NCBI GenBank assembly: GCA_000320605.2 | Contig: KB445808.1 | Span: 372,001 to 436,000, forward strand | Source: Gelatoporia subvermispora B | Taxonomy: Eukaryota > Basidiomycota > Agaricomycetes > Polyporales > Gelatoporiaceae | Reading direction: 5' to 3' | DNA: 64,000 nucleotides | Shown here: positions 1 to 11,388 of the stretch, in pieces | Numbering within the stretch: position 1 is the stretch's first letter | How the letters are laid out: every line of letters begins with the position of its first letter | Program-made: the position numbers and the translations under genes | Notes under the pieces: model-generated | The model's input: the letters and a program-made list of their open reading frames with translations, nothing else | Database searches by the model: none | Told to the model about the DNA's origin: nothing

Positions 1-1503
1 GTTTCTCTATGTCTTGTGATGCAGGAGTCTAGGGCAGGCATGAAGCGGTAGGTTCATTTTCGCATATGCTATGACTCAGGGTTGAACCAGTGCTCAGGAC
101 ACGGCTGCTCTTACGGAGACTGAAAATCTACGCGATTAATCGCGGCGTTTTGATTGTGTGGGTCTTCATGATCACGTTGTGCGTCCGACGGCATCCTGAT
201 ACATGTCGCATAGCACCCTTCAACTACTGCGTTATGCAACTGTGAGCTGACTGTGTAATCTTTCGCATCCGGCGCTGACAATATCAATAGTACGCTGCCG
301 TGTATCAGGGATCATCGTTCCTCTGGATGATATTCCACATCCCAGAGAGTAAAGGTAAAGTTCATGACCGTCGACAGGTTCCGAAGCCACAGCTCATCGT
401 GTAATAGTGTATGTGAACGCCCTTCTTGCTGTGTAAGTGTATCTTCACACACCCTGCGTAGTTTTTCTCACCCATTTCAGGCTAAACTTTCGCCATTCTT
501 TGCGAGAGGCTGCACCGTTCAACGGAGCCATGGGGGAATCAGCTCAATTTGTCGATATCGAAGAGCTGAGTAGCAGAATCCTCCTTCCATTACCAGGGTG
601 AGATGATGCCTGAGTTACTATTCGTAACATTGTCTTATACTTCTCAGGCCCATTTCGTCACCAGGCGCTCTGCCTGCCCACGTATGCATTGAGATAGCGG
701 GAAACGCCGCTTACGCCACACAACATAATGTCCGTACACACATCCTGCTGGTGATCTTTCAACTGAAATAGTCCTCACAGGAACAATCATGATAAGTAGG
801 CATGAAATGTCAGCATGTAGCTGTAAGATTACGCATAATTTTGTACGCCATCTCCACACGCACGGCAACCATGTATACGACCTTTCGGACCATGCACAGG
901 CACAACAAATTTGAGACAACTTCTCAATCACCACACATCAACTCACGTGAAATGTAGCGCTGTACTACTGGTATCGTGGAATTGTGAAGTCTGTGAGGAC
1001 GAGACACCGCTGGTCTGGACCAAAGCTTAGTGTTAGCAGAGATGCCGTGCTCACGAATTTGAGATATGTCCGACTAGAAGTCTGGTGCCTCTCGGCTACA
1101 TAAAGCAGCTTCCGCTCATCAATTCAGCGAAGATCAGGTACAGCGTCAATGACGGAATGATCGCAGGTCATCCGGACTTGGTTACCCACGGACCATTACG
1201 TATTTTTATGTTGCAACGATCTACGGGGTGTTCCAGACCAGCCAACTTAATGACTAGAAGTGAGCTGCGCGGCCAGGGGAAGAGTCATACCGCTGTGACG
1301 CCGTTCACACTACGACATGTACCTCGGTCACCAGCCTGTAACCTTTCTACATCCTCGGTCGCACAAGCAGTGATTAGCCTGGTACCAATTGATTTACGAT
1401 GACAGCGCGATATTATATGCCCAAGTCATGTTCCGGGGTCGCACAGACGGTCGGGGTCCGAGGACATCGGAACGATGATCGGTTATGTCAGCATTCACCA
1501 TGC
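1..1503. other. Gene-poor start of window
   Basis: No convincing gene is visible. The open frames are short, overlap on both strands and show no recognisable motif or consistent splice structure. The stretch looks like intergenic or decayed repeat DNA. Confidence 0.5.
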
Positions 1504-2104
1504 CGATTACAGCTGTTTCCATAACGGGGGGCGTACCCCGTCGCGAAAATCACACATAGGCGGATCGTAACTTTCGAGCGCCGCATCAGTGCCGAGAGCC
1601 CGAGATCCCCATCGGCGACATGGCCATTCACGACTTCAGGTACCGGGACGGCGTACACGAAGACTAGCAAGGGCTCATACCTATGGAGTGAGGTTGTGCG
1701 ATAATCCAATGGTTTGAAATGACTCGAGATGAGACCCCCTAACTCAACAAATAAGATCTATGCCTTGCCTACAACATTCCCGAACATCACGATGGTGCTG
1801 CAGGACGTGCAGGAAATTCGAAGCGCACCTCTAAGGAATGTCGGTGTGGTGAGATATCCTGTAGTCTCTGAGCTCTCATCGAGATGTTCTAAGCATGCAC
1901 TCCCTTCCCTCCTGAGCACTGCACTACAAACTCTCAGATATGTGTTCTACAGCCGTCACCCCGCTCGTCGCCTCAGCTGCTAAATGCCGAACGAGCGCGC
2001 CGCCGGCCAGTAGATTGTGCGTAGATTCTTAGAACTCCGCCAACCCCGACTGTGCAATTTTTGGGACAGGGTACGCCCCCCGTTATGAAAACAGCTGTAA
2101 ATCG
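1504..2104. mobile_element. MITE-like element with terminal inverted repeats, copy 1
   Basis: The two ends are inverted copies of each other. Left, from about 1504, reads CGATTACAGCTGTTTCCATA then ACGGGGGGCGTACCCC. Right, read as reverse complement from about 2104, reads CGATTTACAGCTGTTTTCAT then AACGGGGGGCGTACCC. Similarity continues inward for roughly 50-60 bases. A related copy lies at about 63003-63555 and shares both the first 110 bases and the last 80 bases, so this is a dispersed element and not a chance hairpin. There is no long ORF inside, so it would be a non-autonomous DNA-transposon derivative. I could not identify a clear target-site duplication, and I do not know the superfamily. 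Confidence 0.65.
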
Positions 2105-3102
2105 CTGTCACTTTCAAAATATGTTCCTCTCTTCTGATCTGCTGTAAGGTCTCGAAACCATCTCTCAAATATCTCAAGATCACGGAGAATGAGTCCAACA
2201 GTGCGCTCCAAGTCAAGGTGCGCTGATACACTATGTGCCACTTTGCTATGGGCAACAGGTGATAATATCGGTTAGTAATAGCCAGCCATGGGACCCAGCG
2301 TACTGCGCATTTCAGGTGTGCGTCTGTGATCGATTACTAATTGCAATCGTCCTGGGCCCAACTTCGACCATGCAAATTTGCCTGTCTCAAATATACAATC
2401 AGAGGAAAATAACAGCTCTCTATATACACAATACGCATGTTACCCGAGGCATGCCGAAAAATGTACGTAGCTCAATCGATAATCTTGAAATATGCATGCG
2501 CATGCCTGCCACGATTGCGACTAGATCTCTTCAGACTATCTGCGCGAGCTACCGCCGTCTGAGTCAGCGGAAGATAATCCGACCAGCTTGACAGGTAGGC
2601 ATCAAGGGTCTCAAGCGCAGCCAGTTTCAGCCCACATTTCCTAACGTGACTCTCGCTCGGACTGTTCACACTCGTTCATGATCTTACAACTTCATTGGAT
2701 GCTGCGAAATTCTGACTTCCTGCTTTGTTCCGTACCAACGGCCCCAGCAGGCTTGAGTGCAAACAGCGGCTTGAGTGCGTAAGGGCATAAGTCTGTCATC
2801 GGTAAGAAATAGGAGGGTGGTGCATCAGTGCAACTTCCACGCCATCACGCCAAATTTGCCTAGCTCTCCGAGGGCATGAATGCTGTGCTACTGTTGATGG
2901 CTAGCTAAGGTGGAGCTCGCAACCCGGGCGCTTGCAAACATTGTTCTCACAGGGGGCGGTCGACGACCCGGCATAAGTCAGCGAGCCCTGAATCACGAGA
3001 ATTCTGTGCACTATAAGATGCAGCTGAGGTTCACTTGATAAGAAATATTCTTCGTGAATCACTTCTGCTCTCAGTTTTCCGTTCGAAAAAACTATATAAA
3101 GC
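2105..3102. other. Intergenic, nothing recognised
   Basis: Only short overlapping open frames are present. An ACTATATAAA stretch at about 3091-3100 lies directly before the putative start of the next gene, too close to be its TATA box. Confidence 0.4.
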
Positions 3103-4918
3103 ATGTCTGATGCTGATGGAGCGCTGGCTGCTGAGATCATTTCTTCTGTACAGCTCAAGTACGTCTTAGATTCTGTAGGACGTGGTCAGCTCGCTTAACG
3201 TCGTGGTCAGTTTCATAAACGGGTTCTGCTCTGTAGCGGCGATGAGTACGCCTCAAGGATCGACCTCGATGTATAGCGGTGCTGACCGCTCAAATCCGCC
3301 TTAGCCCTTGTGTTCTATGACCATATGACGACAGTTTCCCGTGAGGCAAAGTTTATATGGGGACGAAAAATCAACGCTGTCACATTGTTATTCTATCTCA
3401 ATCGCTGGACAATCTTCCTATGGGCTGTCGCAAATACAACGAACTTCGTACCAATATATACCGTACAGGTGAGACACATCTACGCTTTGCATTGCTTTAT
3501 CGGCTCATTCTTGGCTGTGTTAGGGGTAGGTAGCTCATTGTTTTCTCGTCATGTCCTCTTTCCTGGCTTATTGTGACATGATGTAGGTGTGCCGCTGTGA
3601 TAGATTACTCATATGTACTCGCTATCCTATTAGCTATGATCTGGGCAGGTATATCACACCACTATGATGCCATTTGCCTTCTAATGATGCCCCAGTATTT
3701 TCAGGTATCCGCGTGTATGCTATCAGTGCAGGAAGCTGGCCTCTGGCACTTCTCGTTGGCACACTTGCTATGGTCCCAGCGGGGACTAATATTGTGCGTG
3801 ACTTCTCTCCCGGATTGTGCTCAACTCGCTGACGGTATATACATTGTCCAGTACCTCAATTTAATCAAGTCTATGATCTCAGTTGGTGTTGAACCCTTTC
3901 TAGGCGTGGAATGCTCGGAAAACTTCAATGTTTCTGATGCTGTTTTCAACGAGTAAGCCTCGCCCTCCAGTGAAAATGTACTCGATGTATATCCCTAACG
4001 CGATGTTGCAGTCGTACGTTCCTGTTCTTCGAATAAGCACATCGTAGGATATTGAAAGACCGCGATCACAGTTCCCATTACCGACCGCTCCTGCGCAATC
4101 GCTGCAGAAGTGATCGTCCTTCTTATCACCTGGTATAAAACCTGGTCGGTCAAAAGGTCTGCGGATCAGACAGGCATTTCCACGCCTCTTGCGACTATGC
4201 TGCTGAAAGATGGTACGTAAACCGGCAGTCCCTGCCGTATCGAATCTTACGAAAAAACCTCGCCCAGGTACATTCTACTTTGTGTGAGTTCTCAACTTGG
4301 ATCGGCAGACTTCGGACTAGTATCTGACGGCTTTCTAGAGTCCTCCTGATCCTCAGCATTGTTCAGATGGTCGGTTGGGTCACCGGCGTAAGTAATTCAA
4401 GGAGTCGAAGTTCACGAGATTTAACTCGAGGCGAATCAGGTATTTTTATATGCAGAAACCTACTTTACTACACCGTGAGTATTCAGTTATTCTCTGCACG
4501 AACAATGACTTACTCTTACGGGTCTCGTAATTTTCCTAGGCTTTCGTCGATCATCATAACGCACTTCCTTCTTAACCTCAGACAAGTGGCACATGAGCAT
4601 GCTTCATCTGCGTCTCAAACATCAGGCCGCCCATCCTTTGTTCGTACACTGGCTACGATTGCGGGATCGGGGCGGTTCGCATCGTTCGTGGACAATATGG
4701 GTGCGGAGCTCGTGCTCGGCGATGACGATCCACACAATGTGATCCCACAAGGAACGCGTCCATATTCGTCTGACTGTACGAGCATGGAAGATGAATCAGA
4801 GTTTGGAACGGACAACGAGGAGGGTTGTATGGCATACGTGGCGGGAGACCCGGAGATAGGGGTTCGAAGGTCGCAAGCCGCAGTCGTAGGATGCGAGCCC
4901 ATCGTGCATGCGATCTGA
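3103..4918 (+). CDS. DUF6533-type multi-pass membrane protein (copy 1)
   Basis: This is a split gene for a polytopic membrane protein of a basidiomycete family of unknown function. The hallmark N-terminal block is at 3310-3477: a YDH motif, then VSREAKFIWG, then the LLFYLNRW helix. Later exons carry an aromatic helix (about 3597-3648), an IRVYAIS block with a hydrophobic segment (about 3704-3810), and the ITHFLLNLRQ end motif at 4555-4590. A hydrophilic, acidic cytosolic-looking tail runs to the stop at 4918. The start at 3103 (MSDADGAL) is inferred by analogy with the 22.5 kb paralogue. I could not join the first two exons cleanly, so the 5' end is uncertain. It is most similar in layout to the 22506-24115 gene. 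Function is unknown; a 7-TM receptor-like role is only speculation. Confidence 0.7.
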
Positions 4919-5398
4919 TCGCACACAAGTGACCTCGGTGACCTCGGTATGCCGGAAGGCGTCGGTGTAGTAATTTACTGTATAAATTAGGACCATGTAG
5001 AACTGTACCTCCAATCTGACCCAGTAACGGAGGTTAATGTTGCAGATAATCCATCAGTTCTTAGGGTGTGATGTCCGGCCAATCCAAATAACTTAATTGT
5101 AGATCGCACAAGACAAAACACGGCACCGAGTAACAACAACGAGCGGAGGCGAGCAGAACTGTGTATGTCGATGAAAACGAGAAACGATGTAGATGAAACT
5201 ATACAAACGCCGGGTAGGCATAGAAGAAAATATACAGCAAATATACATCGTTGCCGCCTGGTCAGTGAGATATGACCAACAGACGGCAGCGGAGGTCGTC
5301 GAGATCATCAGATGGTATCAATAACGAATGTCCCCGGACTGAACAGATATCGAACAAGGATAGAAGGAGTGTGGGCGATGAATGCCAGGTAGCAGGTC
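4919..5398. other. Convergent 3' intergenic region
   Basis: This gap lies between the 3' ends of two convergent genes. I see no further coding signal. It presumably holds both 3' untranslated regions. Confidence 0.4.
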
Positions 5399-8300
5399 TC
5401 AGAACAAGGTGACGAAATTGCTTGGGAAGACGTGGCGGCCAGGTTGCCTGCGCGCATCATCGAGTAGCTCTCCGCTCCACCATCCGTCTTCTGGCGTTGC
5501 GGTCACTGCGATGATATCGCCGGCCTGGAAGTCGAACTCTTCGTCGATCGTAGCCTGGTAGTCATACAGCGCTTTGACTGTGTCAAATGGATTAAGTCAG
5601 CTATGTATCAATCCTCCGAAAGAGGCATATCGCCGTACCGTAGAACAGAATTCCGCGTCCATCTTCTGTATAGTTCCCAGTGGGCGGCGGTGCCTGAGCA
5701 GGCCGTTGCGGCGACGGGACACGCGCAGGGCTCGGCGCGCGGTAGGCCATATGTTGGGATGGCTGCTGTTGATGAACAAGCGCACCCTGGGGATAATACC
5801 CATTCATTGATGGGGCGCGATGGACGCTATTCACGACAGCCGTATTCTGGGGTGACGGCGCATACTGCTGTGTCGGCGGCTGCTGGTATACAGGCTGCTG
5901 CGGTGTGTTCTGGTACCCGTACGGCGGCTGCTGAACAGGCGCAGGGGCATGACCATACGGAGCGCCATACATCGCGGCGGGGGCGCCGTAGCCTGTGGGC
6001 GCCGGGGCGTGCACCGGAGCAGCAGCGGGAGGCTGACTCTGCGGAGGAGCCATGACCGGCGCGCCGTTCGGGCCCATGTTGTAGCTCGGTCGACGCTGGA
6101 TTTGTTGCTGAGCCGGATGCTGCTGCACATGCTGCTGCTGGAGGGGAGGCTGCTGCTGAACGGGCTGCTGTTGCGGAGGCCGGAACTGCGATGGGGGCTG
6201 CTGTTGCGGCGGAGGTGCATGATGTTGTTGCTGCTGCACATAAATGTCCCTCATGGAGTCCATCGCAACGCGCCCGTTCGGGTCCAGTGCAATGCCGATG
6301 CTAGGGCTTGCCGAACGCTGCTGATGCCCTGAGGAGGGTGGGACTGTCATCGACGATGTGGTTGATAGCGAGCCCTGACGTGCGCTCGGATGGCTCTGCA
6401 TCGCAGGCGGAGGGATACGTTGACTGTTTCGGTGTACGGACGGTGCGGCATTGGGACTTGCGCTGCGGGACGCCGACGAGAACGGCTGTGGGCTAGTGCT
6501 GCGTCCCTGCGCACCAATGCCCGCGTGACCTTCTGCACTGACAGGACGTTGGAGTTGTCCAGTGGGCGAGACCGCGGCAGCAGATGCGATGCTCCCTCTG
6601 CGACTGTTCGAGCGGCTGATGGATTTGCGTTCGCCAGGAAGGGATTGCTGATAATCTGCCAAGACTTCCTGCACAGGTACCCCGCCTGACGGGCCCGCGG
6701 TCTGAGTCGGCGGCCTCATAAACGCAGCAGTGGGCGGGCTAGGCGATGCCGGGCGGGACGAGGTAGGTTGGATAGGATACGCCCCTACGACGATCTCAGC
6801 AGAGTGCCTATAGTTTCGCGATGGCTGGTTGCTTCCGGGGGCCGGGGACAGCTTACCAGACGGGTCCTTCTTAGTAGGCGACGGCGATGGCTGAACCGCC
6901 ATCGGGCCAGTCGACTGCCGCCACTGCCCACTACGACGAACGCTTCCTCCACCGGCGGATGACGCACTACGGAGCTCCTGCATCTGGCGCGCGAGTGGAT
7001 CGTCCGGCTGTCCGACCGACGCCGCACTGGCCGCAGCACCGTTCTGCATGGGCGTCGGGCCCGGGCGCCCTGCTTGCGGGTCGCGCGCAAGGTCAACCTC
7101 CCACGCGTTGGCCCCGACCTTGATCATGGTCTTCGCTGTCGGGTCGATTGGATCCGCGTCTGCGTCTGCCGGGCGCATGCCCGTAGGGAAGGTCTGCTGA
7201 CGGGGAGCGGCCGCAGTTGGCGCGGGGGCGTGTCCGTTGCTCATGATCGACTGCTGGCCGGTGCGCGTGCTCGCCCGACTCTGAGAGCGTGCTGGCTCGG
7301 CGACCGAGTCAGGTCGTCGTGTTGCAGCGCCGACGCCCGTCATGTTGATAGGCTCGGGTTCTGGTTCGAGCGGTGGGGGCTGCTGCTGAACTGGAGAGGG
7401 CGCTGGGCGAGTACGTTGGGAGCTACGGACAAAGTTTGCTGGGCGCGTCGTCGGCCGCTGGGAGGAAGACGGAACCGCGTCTGGGCTGGCGTAGTTGACG
7501 AAATGAGGAGGATCGGGCATTGCGCTTCCAGTACCGTAATCGCGCACAAAGTTCTCCATGTCTTTGTCCGGTTCGAGCTGTTCTAGTGCCAGGCGCAGCT
7601 TCTCGCAGGACTGCAGAAGACGCATACCGTTGAATAGGCTTATCGTCAAGTTGACCCGGCTTTCACGCACCTCATCGTCGGCGACACAAACGGTTGACAC
7701 CGCGTTCGCGTACGCCCACATATTATCCTTCATGAATTCCAGCCGCTCCTCCTCCAAGTCCTGGCAGCTGTCGCAGAACATTTTCCAATCCTGCTCCCAT
7801 TTCTGCACCGTATCCTGCAGCGCGCGCGAGAAGTTCGCAAAGTCCCGCTCGTTCGCCTGCACCGTCTGTTGCGCGCGGTCCAGCTTGATCTGGTTCTTCT
7901 CCAGGTCCTTGCCTTGCATCAACGTCGCCTGCGCCGTGAGAGCGTTGATGCGCATACAGTCCGTCTCATATTTCTCTCGCGCCTTGTTCACGTACGACTC
8001 CTGCGTCTGCTTCGTGCGGAACTCCTTCTCGATCGCGGCCTGGAACGTCTTTTTGTGCTGCTGCTGCTTGTTCAGGAATGCGGTCGTCTGGCCTTCTAAA
8101 TCCGCCTTGATCTGCTGCGCAACCTGGTTGTGGAACGCAGCCTGCTTCTCTGTCTCCTGCCGGAGCACCTCGAACGACGCACGCATCTCCCTGGTTGACT
8201 CGTACAGATGATCGATGCAGTGACGTGGAAGGTGAAATCGTACCCTATCTCGTCTCGCCCGAGCGTGAACTTGGCCAGGCTCGCGAGGCGTTTCGCGTAC

Positions 8301-8566
8301 TGCTCCTCGATCATCGCTCTGTGCATCCATGTAGCGACTCGTCCAACATTTCATGGGAGATGTGCGTACCTTTCTTTCCAAAAGTTGCGAAGCTCGTCCA
8401 TTGTCCTCATCGCGCCGCGCATGCGGGCGAACAGGACGTCTACGCCGGCATCGCCGAACCCCCAGAATGCATTGCAGAAATCGAGCGATCGGTTTGCCGC
8501 CTCCGGAGTCTGAGCGCGGGCATACCTAGAGAGCGACGTCGTCGATGCCTGGCGGCGAGCAGACAT
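5399..8566 (-). CDS. Cdc15/Imp2-type F-BAR and SH3 scaffold protein
   Basis: Exons complement(8370-8566, 8244-8318, 5639-8190, 5399-5577) join in phase to 1000 residues. The N-terminal FCH/F-BAR domain covers roughly residues 20-280: it opens with FCNAFWGFGDAGVDVL, contains EEQYAKRLASLAK across exon 2, and is rich in coiled coil. The middle (about 330-930) is disordered, rich in Ser, Pro and Gln, with long Gln runs near 6100-6240. The last exon encodes a clear SH3 domain with ALYDYQ, DGWW and FPSNFV motifs (about residues 942-1000). F-BAR proteins of this layout bind membrane and build the cytokinetic ring and septum (fission yeast Cdc15 and Imp2, budding yeast Hof1). The SH3 is only recovered after splicing a 61-nt intron at 5578-5638. 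Phosphorylation control of the disordered part is expected from the family, not visible here. Confidence 0.93.
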
Positions 8567-11143
8567 GGTTGTAAAGAACCAACGATTCCCGCTGGTGTCA
8601 AATGTAAGACTGACCGACCGACACCGCCTCGCACTAAGTGCGTGCGCTCACTGCCATCAAACCGCAGCCACATCTTCTATCTCCGCTCAAACACCCTGTG
8701 CGTGCAGAAGATCTCCGACCCATCATACACCGCCGCTGTTCAGTCTCCGCTTATTCTTTCCACTGGCTGAGTGGAGGAGCCTCGCTTTTGCTTCAGGTCC
8801 ATCACTTGCAGGCAATCAAGCGGCAGCGTCGGGTGTCTACGCGGTTATTTTGTTCTCTGGCTGTCGACAAACTAAAGCTTCTGAATTATACCTTGAAATC
8901 AACAGGAGGTAGCCAAAAACTAGGACCCAGGCTCTTGAGAGGCTGCGCGTGCAAAGCAATGCGGATGCGGTGTCAAAGCATGTGCATTGTTCAACCACAG
9001 GCAGTCAATTGTGCATGGCCCTGCGCAGGATGTGTCCTGGCTTGTTCTCTGGATCATTGGATGCGGCTCTTACTTGTGGATTGTGGATGGGCTCCTACTG
9101 TCTAGCCCTTGTGCTGTGCCGTCATAGGACTTCGGTATATTTCTGGCTACCCTATAACTGTTCGCATCGAGGCTTGGCACTGCTGGCGCACTGGTTCTTA
9201 CAGCACTCTACTTCACGGACATATCTGTATGTTTCGAATTCAATCATTTTGCCATCAAATATAGAGTTTTTAGAAGGTTCACAAGTGGTCATCACGCTCC
9301 CGCGATTGCATCACTGGGCTGCGTCAGGATGAAACGACGTTGCGCCGAAAGTGAGTTCAAAACGCTACTCTACACTGGTGTGGCGATCCTGGGGCATCAC
9401 TGGTCGTGCCGACCTCTATAAGCGACTAAAGTGCATCCAGGGACGACACTCTTCTAAGGCCGCTCTAGTTCATCCTGCTCTGAAGACAGAAAGTGCACCT
9501 ATCGCTGGTCGCACAGGATCACTTCGCTATTAATTCTGCGGAAGGAAAAAGATCCGACACTATCAGCCAAATCTCGAATCTACAGTTTATCAGTCCATCT
9601 GTACTGCTCCAAGGATCCCTGTATATCAAAAAATTAACGCAGGCGGGCGCTTCAGCACGCAAGCCGGAGCACTCACGGGATCTCACGCGCAGGTCCAAGA
9701 TTGGTCTACCCGTGCTATACATCAAGATATCGCATGGCAAACTTCTGTCTGTCTTCTGCCTCCGTTATTGAGGTACCGGCACCATGCCGCTATCGTGTGA
9801 TAGCACATTCGGTGCTATCGTCTCAAGTTCCGACTCTTCTTCTCCGTCCGAGCGATGTGCTTCGGCTGCTCCCCTCCTGGATATTCAAATGTCATTGACC
9901 CTGACCTGCATGCTGGATGCGAATCAGCGCTCTATCGACTCGATATTCGCTTTTTTCCGTGTTCCGCAGGCGTAAAAAAATTCCTGGAAATCTAGCCGGA
10001 AGATATTGGGTTACCTCCCAAGCTTTGTAATACGGCTCTCCCTATCCTCTTTTACGACGCGATAACTTTGTTACGTGGCCGTCTTTGACCTCTGTAAAGA
10101 TGATATTCAAATGTTTCTCTGTACCCCCATAACTCGTCAGTCTACCGGTTCCCCGTGCATCCGTCATTGCGGTGGAGAACGCCACATCATTTGCCTTGCT
10201 CTGTCACGTAGCCTAGCTTGTCCTGTTATCTTTATATTCGCCCCCATTCGCAGGTGATCTGTTCCGTCTGTCATGTGCTCGTTAGCAATGCCAGGTGTAT
10301 CCCGCACGTCTCGCTAATTTACGTCTAAATTCACTCCGAACGCGAGCCGTGCTGCCTACCACGGAGAGTTTTTCCCTTCGCATCGTAGCCGTCTGTTCTC
10401 CCCCTGTTCTGTATTGTTGCCCTCGGGGTAATCGTCCACCTTCTGAGGCCGGCTCCAGACACGGCTCTCGTGACCTGCTCGCCGTGAACCTTCCTCGACA
10501 CCGCGAGTAATGTATACATAGTAGGATACGCCCCAGCTACTGGGCCTAACCGTGCTTCTCCTGTGCATACGTCAACTCGGCCTCTGCAAGGAGGGCGTCT
10601 GACTCCATCGATGCCCATCCCTCGTGCATCTCTAGCACTTCCCTGTATCTCCCCAATCTTGATACACTGCCCCGCACGAAATCTCCGACAAGACCTCCGC
10701 GTCCGCGGCAGCAATCGTTGCAGACGAGAATCTGGGCCCAGTTCCTGTGCGAAATAAATCATATTTGCGACGTCGGAGGGCCGTATATTACGAAACGAGG
10801 TCTGCATCTTGCTGAGGAAGGCTAGAGGAGGGGAAATGGCGGTGCGCCACCGCGCGGCGAAATCACGCGCCGAGTGTGCAGGGGCGAACCTTTCCTTTTT
10901 GGTAAACCTGCAGCTGCCATGGCCCAGTCATCCTCCCGACCGCTCGGTCCTCCCGCCACTCGTATATAACCTCGGCACCGCCCTCATCCTCCGTTCCATC
11001 TTTTTGATTCCCCACCACCTGCATCGACGCCTCCTGCGATATCAACGAGCAAGGTTTGCTCATCCACCGGACGCGACTAGGCACAGGCTCCTGAACAGCA
11101 ACTGCCATCCGAACGAACAACGACCAGGTCGAGTTAAACGACG
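8567..11143. other. Long gene-poor stretch with one weak coding signal
   Basis: No gene can be assigned with confidence. On the minus strand, 10806 to about 10027, there are protein-like pieces in shifting frames: an ATG at 10806 opening MQTSFRNIRPSDV, a segment reading MHEGWASMESDALLAEAEL near 10560-10630, and TEKHLNIIFTEVKDG near 10060-10105. I could not join them with good splice sites or assign a family. The rest (8570-10000) shows nothing. Confidence 0.3.
10963..10969 (+). promoter_or_regulatory. Putative TATA box
   Basis: TATATAA lies about 175 bases before the ATG at 11144, in a pyrimidine-rich 5' region. It supports, weakly, that the small ORF at 11144 is transcribed. Confidence 0.35.
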
Positions 11144-11388
11144 ATGCGCGCGTTTGCAGTGTACGAGCACCCCTCGTTTGAGAAGCCATCGCGCAGGGAC
11201 AATCTCATGTGTGGGCTGATGAGCGCGGTCGCGGTGATCGTCTCTGGCGTTGCTGCACTGCGCCTCCGCAACGGGGGTCTGCCTGCGCAACTGCTTGCAT
11301 TTGGGTATGTCTCCGATCCACGGCTCACACGACAGTCAATGCTAAAGTTATTCTCACTTGTGATAGAAACACCTCCGTCTCACACTGA
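11144..11388 (+). CDS. Possible 60-residue single-span membrane protein
   Basis: Exons 11144-11304 and 11367-11388 join in phase. The intron has a GTATGT donor and a GTGATAG acceptor, and the join gives 60 residues. The protein begins MRAFAVYEHPSF, has a basic patch (KPSRRDN), and then one hydrophobic helix at about residues 24-41 (MSAVAVIVSGVAAL) followed by LRLRNGG. Size and layout resemble small inner-membrane or ER accessory subunits, but I do not recognise a family. A TATA-like box sits upstream. Without splicing the frame runs on to 11398. The case rests on the clean intron and helix only. Confidence 0.4.

Noticed and set aside
3091..3098. TATA box for the first DUF6533 gene
   Set aside because: It ends only a few bases before the putative ATG, too close to drive that start. 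The start itself is uncertain.
7558..8211. 217-residue plus-strand frame opposite the F-BAR domain
   Set aside because: Cys/Ser-rich shadow of the F-BAR coiled-coil exon.
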